Shown here one piece after another: positions 26,362 through 34,208 of a stretch of DNA of 64,000 bases. A program made the position numbers and the translations under genes. The notes below the pieces were generated by a model, which saw only the letters and a program-made list of their open reading frames with translations, ran no database searches and had not been told where the DNA came from. The stretch lies in contig NZ_SLXB01000014.1 in NCBI RefSeq assembly GCF_004342845.1, positions 1 through 64,000 on the forward strand, in the 5' to 3' direction. How positions within the stretch are numbered: the stretch's first letter is position 1; every line of letters starts with the position of its first letter. The stretch comes from Prevotella heparinolytica (GTDB taxonomy: Bacteria; Bacteroidota; Bacteroidia; Bacteroidales; Bacteroidaceae).

Positions 26362-28227
26362 ATGAAGGATTATGTATTGGAGAAGCGGAAGTATGTGATA
26401 GGGGCGGTGGCTGTAGTTATCGTCTTCATCTATGTGTTCCGCCTGTTCGATTTGCAAATCATGACGGATGCCTATAAGAAGAATGCGGACAGCAACGCTT
26501 TTCTGAATAAGATACAATATCCTTCCCGGGGGGCAATCTACGACCGCAACGGCAAGTTGCTGGTGTTCAACCAGCCTGCTTATGACATTACGTTTATTCC
26601 TCGTGAGGTGACCGGTCTGGACACGTTAGACCTTTGCCGGACATTGAACATCACGATGGAGCAGTTTGAAAAGCGTATGAAGGACGTCAGAAACCGTTGG
26701 ATGAATCCCGGTTATTCCAAATATACGCATCAGGTGTTCATGACCCAGCTTTCTGCCGAAGAGAGCGGGGTGTTTCAGGAGAAACTGTTCAAGTTCCCCG
26801 GTTTTTATATCCAGAGGCGTACCATCAGGCAATATACCTACAATTCTGCCGGTCATGCGTTGGGCGACATCGGCGAGGTGTCGAAGCGAGACATCGAGAA
26901 GGACGATTACTATATCCGAGGGGACTATATAGGGAAGCAGGGCATCGAGAAATCTTACGAGAAATACCTGCGGGGCGAGAAAGGTGTGGAGATTCTGCTT
27001 CGCGATGCGCACGGGCGTATTCAAGGACATTATATGGACGGGAAACTGGATCGCCCGTCCGTGCCCGGAAAGAACCTGACATTGGGCATAGACATCGACT
27101 TGCAGATGCTGGGAGAACGTTTGTTGCAACATAAAATCGGGTCTATCGTAGCCATCGAGCCGTCCACCGGTGAAATCCTATGCATGGTGTCTTCTCCTTC
27201 TTTCGACCCCCATCTGATGATTGGACGCCAGCGGGGAAAGAACCACAGCCTGTTGCAAGCGGATAAGCGGAAGCCGTTGTTGAACCGTGCCATCATGGGA
27301 ACTTATCCGCCGGGCTCCACCTTCAAGACGGCTCAGGCTCTGACTTTCCTGCAAGAGGAGATTATCCATGAAGATTATCCGGCCTATCCTTGTTCGCATG
27401 GTTTCAATTACGGCAACCTCCATGTGGGCTGTCATGCTCACGGCTCTCCCTTGCCTCTGATTCCGGCCATTGCCACTTCCTGCAATTCTTATTTCTGTTG
27501 GGGATTGTTCCGTATGTTCAGCGACAAGAAGTACGGTTCGCCGCAGAATGCTATCACGGTGTGGAAAGATCACATGGTGTCTCAGGGCTTCGGCTATCGG
27601 CTGGAGGTAGACCTTCCGGGCGAGCAGCGCGGGCTGATTCCGAACGCCAAGTTCTACGACAGGGCCTATCGGGGCTCATGGAACGGACTGACCGTTATCA
27701 GTATATCCATCGGACAGGGAGAGATTCTCACCACTCCGTTGCAGATAGCCAACCTTGCCGCAACCATCGCCAACCGTGGACACTTCATCACTCCGCATAT
27801 CGTGAAGGAGATACAGGACAACGAGCTGGACAGCATTTATCGCTTTCCGCGTTATCCCACCATCGACCGCCGGCATTATGAAGAGGTGGTAAAGGGGATG
27901 CGTGCCGCCGTCACCGGAAGCACGGGAAGCGCCACATGCCGCATGGTGGGTTCCATTTTGCCGGGGGTGGAAGCCTGCGGCAAGACGGGTACGGCACAGA
28001 ACCGGGGAAAAGACCATTCTGTCTTTATGGGTTTTGCTCCTATGGATAAGCCCAAGATAGCCATTGCCGTTTACGTGGAAAACGGAGGGTTCGGTGCTGT
28101 CTACGGTGTGCCCATCGGCGCCATGATGATGGACCAGTATCTGCACGGAAAGCTCTCGTCGGCAAACGAGGCGTTGGCCGAAGAATTCAGTAACAGGGTA
28201 ATATTGTATGGTGACGAGGAGAGATAG
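26362..28227 (+). CDS. mrdA: Penicillin-binding protein 2, elongation transpeptidase
   Basis: The 621-residue class B PBP has one N-terminal membrane helix (about 11-29), a dimerisation/pedestal region with RGAIYDRNGKLL, and a transpeptidase domain. The catalytic serine is S319 in STFK, the second motif is SCN near residue 373, and the third is KTGTAQN near residue 545. It cross-links peptidoglycan during cell elongation. It overlaps rodA by 20 bp, so the synthase pair is translated together. Confidence 0.96.
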   Translation: MKDYVLEKRKYVIGAVAVVIVFIYVFRLFDLQIMTDAYKKNADSNAFLNKIQYPSRGAIYDRNGKLLVFNQPAYDITFIPREVTGLDTLDLCRTLNITMEQFEKRMKDVRNRWMNPGYSKYTHQVFMTQLSAEESGVFQEKLFKFPGFYIQRRTIRQYTYNSAGHALGDIGEVSKRDIEKDDYYIRGDYIGKQGIEKSYEKYLRGEKGVEILLRDAHGRIQGHYMDGKLDRPSVPGKNLTLGIDIDLQMLGERLLQHKIGSIVAIEPSTGEILCMVSSPSFDPHLMIGRQRGKNHSLLQADKRKPLLNRAIMGTYPPGSTFKTAQALTFLQEEIIHEDYPAYPCSHGFNYGNLHVGCHAHGSPLPLIPAIATSCNSYFCWGLFRMFSDKKYGSPQNAITVWKDHMVSQGFGYRLEVDLPGEQRGLIPNAKFYDRAYRGSWNGLTVISISIGQGEILTTPLQIANLAATIANRGHFITPHIVKEIQDNELDSIYRFPRYPTIDRRHYEEVVKGMRAAVTGSTGSATCRMVGSILPGVEACGKTGTAQNRGKDHSVFMGFAPMDKPKIAIAVYVENGGFGAVYGVPIGAMMMDQYLHGKLSSANEALAEEFSNRVILYGDEER

Positions 28228-29665
28228 TATATGGAAATCATTGGATTGGGTGACGATTACCGTCTACCTGATACTGATTGTGTTCGGCTGGTTCAGTGTG
28301 TGCGGGGCGAGTTATGACTATGGCGACCGCGACTTTCTGGATTTCTCCACCCGTGCCGGCAAGCAGTTTGTCTGGATTATCTGTTCGTTCGGTTTGGGAT
28401 TTGTGCTGCTGATGCTGGACGATTCCCTCTATGACATGCTTTCCTACCTTATATATACAGGGCTGATATTGCTGTTGGTGGTCACGATATTCATTGCCCC
28501 CGACACGAAAGGCTCTCGTTCGTGGCTCATTTTGGGGCCTGTGAGCCTGCAACCGGCAGAATTTGCCAAGTTTGCCACGGCCTTGGCCCTTGCCAAATAC
28601 ATGAGTGCCTACTCCTTTACGATAAGAAACTGGAAGAATGCCTGTATGCTGGCTTTCCTCATCCTGCTGCCCATGTTGCTCATCATCATGCAGCGCGAGA
28701 CGGGTTCGGCGTTGGTCTATTCCGCTTTCTTCCTCATGCTCTATCGGGAAGGAATGCCGGGCGGGGTGCTGTTCGTTGGGCTGTGTGCCGTTGTCTTCTT
28801 TGTGGTGGGCATCCGTTTCGATGCGGTGATGATGGCCGACACTCCCACCCCGGTAGGCGAGTTTGCGGTGTTGCTGATGGTGCTGCTGTCTGCTGCCGGC
28901 ATGGTATGGGTGTACGAGAAGAGGTGGGAGCCTGTGCGTAATATGCTGGCAGGTTCATTGGGGGTGCTTTTCATTGCTTACCTGTTATCGGAGTATGTGA
29001 TGCACTTCAACCTTGTGTGGGTGCAGTGGGGGCTTTGCGCTCTGGTCATCGGCTATCTCTTCTTCTTGTCGTTGGGGCAGCGGCGCCTGTCTTATTTTCT
29101 GATAGGCTTGTTTGCGCTTGGTTCCGTCAGTTTCCTTTATTCTTGCGATTACTTCTTTAATAATGTGCTGGAGTCCCATCAACAGATGCGTATCAAGGTG
29201 GTGCTCGGCATGGAAGAGGACTTGGCGGGTGCCGGCTATAACGTGAACCAGTCGAAGATAGCCATCGGTTCGGGCGGGCTGACCGGTAAGGGCTTTTTGA
29301 ACGGGACGCAGACCAAGCTGAAGTACGTGCCCGAACAAGACACGGATTTCATCTTCTGCACGGTAGGCGAAGAAGAGGGCTTTATAGGTTCTACGGCCGT
29401 GTTGCTTTTGTTCCTCGTCCTGATATTGCGGCTGATTACGCTTGCCGAACGACAGTCGACGACGTTCGGGCGTGTGTATGGCTATTCGGTGCTTAGTATA
29501 TTCCTGTTCCATCTGTTCATAAACATCGGCATGGTGCTGGGGCTTACTCCGGTCATCGGTATTCCGTTGCCTTTCTTCAGCTACGGCGGTTCTTCGCTTT
29601 GGGGATTCACCATCCTGTTGTTCATCTTCCTGCGCATCGATGCGGGGCGTAACCGCAGACTTTAG
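28208..29665 (+). CDS. rodA: Peptidoglycan glycosyltransferase RodA
   Basis: The 485-residue SEDS family protein has many hydrophobic segments. It carries the hallmark GSRSWLILGPVSLQPAEFAK near residue 100, a late EQDTDFIFCTVGEEEG segment and GIPLPFFSYGGSS near the end. RodA polymerises glycan strands and works with PBP2 encoded just before it. It is longer than the ~370 residues of enterobacterial RodA because of extra hydrophobic sequence in the middle, which I believe is usual for this phylum. Confidence 0.95.
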   Translation: MVTRRDSIWKSLDWVTITVYLILIVFGWFSVCGASYDYGDRDFLDFSTRAGKQFVWIICSFGLGFVLLMLDDSLYDMLSYLIYTGLILLLVVTIFIAPDTKGSRSWLILGPVSLQPAEFAKFATALALAKYMSAYSFTIRNWKNACMLAFLILLPMLLIIMQRETGSALVYSAFFLMLYREGMPGGVLFVGLCAVVFFVVGIRFDAVMMADTPTPVGEFAVLLMVLLSAAGMVWVYEKRWEPVRNMLAGSLGVLFIAYLLSEYVMHFNLVWVQWGLCALVIGYLFFLSLGQRRLSYFLIGLFALGSVSFLYSCDYFFNNVLESHQQMRIKVVLGMEEDLAGAGYNVNQSKIAIGSGGLTGKGFLNGTQTKLKYVPEQDTDFIFCTVGEEEGFIGSTAVLLLFLVLILRLITLAERQSTTFGRVYGYSVLSIFLFHLFINIGMVLGLTPVIGIPLPFFSYGGSSLWGFTILLFIFLRIDAGRNRRL

Positions 29666-29804
29666 GCGGCTGCCCGGCAGTTGCATGGTTTCTTTCTTCT
29701 TCAAACCGCCTTCCCTCCTTCGCTCCGTTTCTCTATTTTGTTGTGTTCCTCCATCTCCTTTGTCGTTGTCGGTGAGGAGATGCCTGCAAACTTCTGCAAA
29801 GTTA

Positions 29805-29932
29805 TTGCAGTGCTACTGCAAATATGCTTGCAGCGTCACTGCAATGTGGTTGCAGTGAGAGTGCAACAGGCTTGCAGCAGTACTGCAATGGTGTTGCAGT
29901 AACGCTGCAACGAGTTTGCAGTGGCACTGCGT
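29805..29932. repeat. 22-bp-phased palindrome array (TTGCAG-N5-CTGCAA)
   Basis: Six 17-bp units of the form TTGCAG-N5-CTGCAA start at 29805, 29828, 29850, 29872, 29894 and 29916. Spacing is 23, then 22 bp four times. The arms are conserved (units 3 and 6 have one arm change) while the five central bases and the 5-6 bp spacers vary. The array lies in the 365-bp gap between convergent rodA and gldH. No coding sequence is seen there, and the units could form hairpins in RNA from either strand. Confidence 0.85.
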
Positions 29933-30030
29933 TGAGCATGCAGTGGAGTAAAGACAAGGATAGTGAGACCTCTGTCGGGAATCCTGCGAGACAAAGACAA
30001 CGTTGAAGAGAAAGTTGCGGGGCGTATGCG

Positions 30031-30516
30031 CTACTTCCACAGCCTGATGCCGACATCGTTGATTCCCGGCAGAATGGAGTCGGGCAGCGTATGGGATATC
30101 TTGAAAAGGTATGTGCCGGGCTTACCGATGCGGATATTGCCTGCGGGAAAGTCGGTCAGGTAGAGGCCTCCCCAACCGTTGCCTTGCCATGCTCCCGTCT
30201 TGTCGGCTAAAGTCAGTTGCAAGGTGTCTGCCGGAAGCGGGACGCTGTCGGGGGGAGTGCAGCAGACGGACAGGTTGAGGTTTTGGTAGGGATAGTTGTT
30301 GCGGTTCCGCACTTCTACGGAAAGCCGGTAGAGCGTGAGCGAGTCGTTAACCTCCGCCTTGAAGAATAGCGTGTCCGTGCGTTGCCAGCCCTTCGAGGGG
30401 AGGGGTTGGAAAGCATGATACACCGTTTGTCTGTCGCAAGCAGTCCACAGGCTTGCGACAAACAACAGTATGATACCTTTCAGGCGGAGATTCCTATGCT
30501 TGAGCGGGTTTGTCAT
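30031..30516 (-). CDS. gldH: GldH family gliding-motility-type lipoprotein
   Basis: The 161-residue lipoprotein has its lipobox in SLWTAC (cysteine near residue 24) and begins MTNPLKHRNL. The family is recognised by the YHAFQPLP and W..TDTLFF features and by its position after the ricT-like gene. GldH is needed for gliding in Flavobacteria; non-gliding Bacteroides retain it with unclear function. The reading frame stays open upstream to 30741, but that part is antisense to the ricT 3' end, and the signal peptide fixes the start at 30516. It overlaps ricT by 23 bp. Confidence 0.85.
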   Translation of the reverse strand: MTNPLKHRNLRLKGIILLFVASLWTACDRQTVYHAFQPLPSKGWQRTDTLFFKAEVNDSLTLYRLSVEVRNRNNYPYQNLNLSVCCTPPDSVPLPADTLQLTLADKTGAWQGNGWGGLYLTDFPAGNIRIGKPGTYLFKISHTLPDSILPGINDVGIRLWK

Positions 30517-31897
30517 TGGCGGCAGGTCTTTCTCCTTGAGGTTTGGGAGTGTTGTTGCGGAGCGGCCGGCGGTTGTTGTTCTGCTGCTGCGGACGTTCGC
30601 CTTGTCTCGCTTCTTTCTGTCCGGGCTGTTGCCCTCCTTGTTTCTGAGAAGTCTGTCCCTGCTTGGGTTGCTGTTTTTGTCCGGCTGCCGACTGCCCTTG
30701 TCTGGCTTGCTCCTTTGCCCCGTTGTTTCGCAAGGCGGCATCTTGCTGCTCTCCGTTCTGTGGACGACCGTTGCCGTTGTTGTTCTTCTTCTTTTTCTTG
30801 TTGCTGCCGTCGTTGTTCTCGCCTCCGTTTTTGTTCTTGCGGTTGCGGTCGAAGCGGGTGAGGCTTTCCTGCTCCAGCAAATCCACGGGTCTCTTGGCTT
30901 CGGGACGCTGGGAGTCTTCCGAGAGGCTGTCGGGCTTGATGCCCCGTTTGTTCAGGCCGATGATTTCAAAAGCGCGTCTGCCGCTGATGGTCACTAAGTT
31001 GGCAGGGATGTTCTTGTCGGTAGAGTAGGTAATCTGGTTGCTTAAGATATCCGCCTTGAAGAAGTAGAACACACCGTCTTTGGTTTCCAACTCAATCTCT
31101 CTGGAGGGCAGGCGCTTCTGTGCCTCGACGTAGCAATCCACTTCGTAGTTGAGGCAACATTTCAGCTTGGCACATTGTCCGGCAAGTTTTTGCGGGTTCA
31201 GCGAGATGTCCTGAAAGCGAGCGGCACTGGTAGACACCGAAACGAAAGAGGTCATCCACGTGGAGCAGCATAGCTCGCGGCCGCAGGGACCGATACCGCC
31301 GATGCGTCCGGCCTCTTGGCGGGCGCCGATTTGCTTCATCTCGATGCGCACGCGGAAAGCATCGGCAAGCACTTTGATGAGTTGCCGGAAGTCCACGCGC
31401 TCGTCGGCAATGTAGTAAAAGATGGCCTTGTTGCCGTCTCCCTGATACTCCACGTCTCCTATTTTCATGTTAAGCTGGAGGTTCAGGGCTATCTGTCGTG
31501 CCCTGATCATGGTGGCGTGCTCGCGCTCTTTCGCCTCGTTGTATTTCTCCATATCCACCGGTTTGGCTTTGCGGTAGATACGTTTAATGTCGGTTTCCGA
31601 CTTGATGTTGGCCTTGCGCATTTGGAGCGGCACGAGGCGTCCCGTCAGAGTCACCACACCGATGTCGTGTCCGGGATTGGCCTCTACGGCAACGATGTCT
31701 CCTTTCTCCAGCTCTATCTTGTTGCTGTTGCGGAAATATCCCTTGCGGGTGTTCTTGAACTGAACTTCCACCAGATCGTTTTCTTCGGTGTTGCCGGGTA
31801 TGTCGGCCAGCCAGTCGTAGGTGTTCAGTTGCTTATCCTGTTTGCCGCAACTCTTGCAGCACAGTTTTCCGCTTCCGTTATATAGTTTGTATTCCAT
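30494..31897 (-). CDS. ricT: RicT-like PSP1 domain protein
   Basis: The 467-residue protein has the conserved PSP1/YaaT core (about residues 40-290), with GIGPCGRELCC, then CAKLKCCLNYE in the Cys-rich part. In Bacillus, RicT with RicA and RicF forms an Fe-S complex that affects RNA maturation; the role in Bacteroides is not established. The final ~120 residues are a low-complexity tail rich in Asn, Gln, Lys and Gly, probably disordered. The extra N-terminal CXXC pair (CCKSCG) is another candidate metal site. Confidence 0.85.
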   Translation of the reverse strand: MEYKLYNGSGKLCCKSCGKQDKQLNTYDWLADIPGNTEENDLVEVQFKNTRKGYFRNSNKIELEKGDIVAVEANPGHDIGVVTLTGRLVPLQMRKANIKSETDIKRIYRKAKPVDMEKYNEAKEREHATMIRARQIALNLQLNMKIGDVEYQGDGNKAIFYYIADERVDFRQLIKVLADAFRVRIEMKQIGARQEAGRIGGIGPCGRELCCSTWMTSFVSVSTSAARFQDISLNPQKLAGQCAKLKCCLNYEVDCYVEAQKRLPSREIELETKDGVFYFFKADILSNQITYSTDKNIPANLVTISGRRAFEIIGLNKRGIKPDSLSEDSQRPEAKRPVDLLEQESLTRFDRNRKNKNGGENNDGSNKKKKKNNNGNGRPQNGEQQDAALRNNGAKEQARQGQSAAGQKQQPKQGQTSQKQGGQQPGQKEARQGERPQQQNNNRRPLRNNTPKPQGERPAANDKPAQA

Positions 31898-31973
31898 CTC
31901 TTTATATATTATTTTTTGACTATTGGTTTATTTATTGTTTCAATGCTTTTTCGTCCGGTGCTTCCGCTTGTTG

Positions 31974-33101
31974 TTACTGCTTCAGCAATACAATCATCTT
32001 CAGCGAGAAATCGAAAAACACCATGCGTGCGTTTACGTTCTGCTCGATGTGTATCTGGGCTTCGCTCAGTTCGTCCATGATGCCCGTCACGTTTCGCTCG
32101 TTGACGAACGGGGCAAAACGGGTGGCGAAGTTCTGTTCGGGCACGGTCATGTAGTTCATCTCCTTCCGGTGCAGGTTGTAGATGAAGTTTTCCCGTATCA
32201 TGCGCTGGCAATATTCCAAGAAGTTCTTTTGCCGTTCGCGCCCCATACCGGCCACTTGTTCGCTCCATTGCTTCATCTCCCTTATCTTGCGTTGGTAAGA
32301 GAGGCGCATCAGGCTGACGAAGAGGTTGAAAAACAACTCGTTCTCTTCGTTCAGGTGAATGGTTTCCAATGCTTTGATGAAGTTTCCGTTGGCCAGATGG
32401 GCAATGGCTTCGCTGTCTGCCTGTTGCACGCCGTACTTCTCTCGCAAAGCTTTCGCTATGTCCGTTTCCTCAATCAGAGGAATGTTGAAGCGCTGTGTGC
32501 GGCTGATGATGGTGGGCAGAATCATTTCGGGAGTCTCGGAAACCAGCAGGAATACGGTTTTTTCCGGTGGCTCCTCCAACAGTTTGAGCAACTTGTTGGC
32601 ACAGACTTCATGCAGCTTTTCGGGTAGCCATACGATGGTTGTCTTATATCCTCCTTCGCTCGACTTCAGGCTGAGCTTGCGGATTATCTCGTCACTTTCT
32701 TTGGCGTAGATGATGGCCTGCCCGTTCTCCGCTTCCATCTCGTTCAGCCAATGGTTGAGGCCGAAATAAGGAGTGGTAAGCATCAAGTGCCGCCACTCGG
32801 CGATGTAGTCGTCGCACACCTCTTTTTTCCCTTTGGCGTTCTTCACGATGGGAAACATGAAATGAACGTCGGGGTGCACCAGTTTGTTCCACTTCACGCA
32901 CGAGGGGCAAGTGCCGCAGGCATCCGTATCCGTGCGGTTGGGGCAGCAGATGTAGCGGGCGTAGGCCAGTGCCAACGGCAGTTTGCCGACTCCGGGAGGG
33001 CCGCAGAAAAGTTGCGCATGCGGGATGCGTCCTTCTTGTACCTCCTGTATCAGCCTTTGCTTGGCGGCTCCTTGTCCTATTACATCATTAAAACCGAACA
33101 C
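31974..33101 (-). CDS. holB: DNA polymerase III delta-prime subunit
   Basis: This 375-residue AAA+ clamp-loader subunit has a P-loop-like segment GPPGVGKLPLALAYA near residue 33, a four-cysteine zinc module (CCPN..ACGTCPSC, about 50-66) and SRTQRFNIP as sensor region. Delta-prime subunits often lack ATPase activity; here the usual Ser/Thr after GK is Leu, as in other delta-prime proteins. It loads the sliding clamp with the delta and tau/gamma subunits. The gene lies 76 bp upstream of ricT in the same direction, an order common in this phylum. Confidence 0.92.
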   Translation of the reverse strand: MFGFNDVIGQGAAKQRLIQEVQEGRIPHAQLFCGPPGVGKLPLALAYARYICCPNRTDTDACGTCPSCVKWNKLVHPDVHFMFPIVKNAKGKKEVCDDYIAEWRHLMLTTPYFGLNHWLNEMEAENGQAIIYAKESDEIIRKLSLKSSEGGYKTTIVWLPEKLHEVCANKLLKLLEEPPEKTVFLLVSETPEMILPTIISRTQRFNIPLIEETDIAKALREKYGVQQADSEAIAHLANGNFIKALETIHLNEENELFFNLFVSLMRLSYQRKIREMKQWSEQVAGMGRERQKNFLEYCQRMIRENFIYNLHRKEMNYMTVPEQNFATRFAPFVNERNVTGIMDELSEAQIHIEQNVNARMVFFDFSLKMIVLLKQ

Positions 33102-33161
33102 GATATTTATATTGTTTGCTGTTTGATAATCTACGATTTACTGTTTGCGTGAGAAAGCCGG

Positions 33162-34115
33162 TTAATAAATCTGCCGGGCCACTTCCTTTATGCTGTCCGT
33201 GGCACCTACGGAATAGAAGTGCAGGCTCGGCACACCCTTTGCTATCAGCTCCTTGCATTGCTGCACGCACCATTCGATGCCTACCTGTTGCACCTCCTTG
33301 TCGCTTTTGCATTTCAGCACCTCTTTGGTCAACTCTTCGGGCAAGTCTACCTTAAAGGTTTTGGGTATCATGTTGATTTGCGACAGTTTCTTGAGGGGCT
33401 TGATGCCCGGAATGATGGGGATGGTGATGCCTTCGAGGCGGGCGCGTTCCACAAAGTCGAAGAACTTGCGGTTGTCATAGAAAAGCTGGGTGACGGCATA
33501 TTCGGCTCCGGTTTCCATCTTCTTCTTCAGCCAGTAGATGTCCGTATGTATGTTGGGCGCCTCTTCGTGTTTCTCCGGATAGCAGGCCACACCGTAAGAG
33601 AACGGTGTCTTGGTGATTTTCATCTCGGAGCCGTCCACAAATATGCCCTTGTTGAAGTTGTTGATTTGCTCTTGCAGTTCGATGGCGTGGTGATATCCGT
33701 TGCCTTCGGGGGTAAACGCGGACTCGTGCTTGGCCTTGTCGCCACGCAGCACCAATAAATCCGTGATGCCCAGAAATTGCAGGTCGAGCAATACGTATTC
33801 CGTATCTTCGCGCGTGAATCCGCTGCAAAGGATATGCGGCACCATGGTGATGTTGTATCTGTTCTGGATAGCGGCGGCTACGGCAACCGTTCCCGGACGG
33901 CGGCGCAAGCGGTTGCGTTGGTACAATCCGTTGCCAAGGTCTTTGTACACATACTCGCTGCGATGGGTGGTGATATTGATGTATTTGGGGTCGAACTCCC
34001 GTAGCGTATCGATGGTTTCGTACAGCTTTTCGATTCCGGTTCCTTTCAACGGCGGCAATATCTCGAAAGAAAAAGCTGTCTTTTCATGACTGTTTATCAG
34101 GTCTATTACTCTCAT
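33162..34115 (-). CDS. metF: 5,10-methylenetetrahydrofolate reductase
   Basis: The 317-residue TIM-barrel flavoenzyme reduces methylenetetrahydrofolate to methyl-THF for methionine synthesis. It begins MRVIDLINSHEKTAFSFEI and contains INITTHRSEYV and the conserved HILCSGFTREDTE. A longer frame back to 34160 runs into the predicted -7 element, so the ATG at 34113-34115 was chosen. It lies near metA but is transcribed away from it, so the two methionine genes are not co-transcribed. Confidence 0.94.
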   Translation of the reverse strand: MRVIDLINSHEKTAFSFEILPPLKGTGIEKLYETIDTLREFDPKYINITTHRSEYVYKDLGNGLYQRNRLRRRPGTVAVAAAIQNRYNITMVPHILCSGFTREDTEYVLLDLQFLGITDLLVLRGDKAKHESAFTPEGNGYHHAIELQEQINNFNKGIFVDGSEMKITKTPFSYGVACYPEKHEEAPNIHTDIYWLKKKMETGAEYAVTQLFYDNRKFFDFVERARLEGITIPIIPGIKPLKKLSQINMIPKTFKVDLPEELTKEVLKCKSDKEVQQVGIEWCVQQCKELIAKGVPSLHFYSVGATDSIKEVARQIY

Positions 34116-34165
34116 TTCTTTTTCGTTGTTTTTTGTCCTTGTGGCAAAAACATTACACATTGGGA

Positions 34166-34173
34166 CAAAAATA
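34166..34173 (-). promoter_or_regulatory. -7 element of metF
   Basis: TATTTTTG on the minus strand fits TAnnTTTG and lies 50 bp before the metF start. I see no recognisable SAM riboswitch in the short leader. Confidence 0.5.
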
Positions 34174-34208
34174 CGAAAAAGAAATGAGATATGCTGAAAC
34201 AGAAGCCT

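Noticed and set aside
29805..29932. CRISPR array
   Set aside because: Units are 17 bp with variable centres and spacers of only 5-6 bp, and no cas gene is present. The geometry does not fit any CRISPR type.
34116..34208. SAM riboswitch controlling metF
   Set aside because: The leader between the -7 element and the start is only about 40 nt, too short for known SAM riboswitches, and no conserved core is seen.
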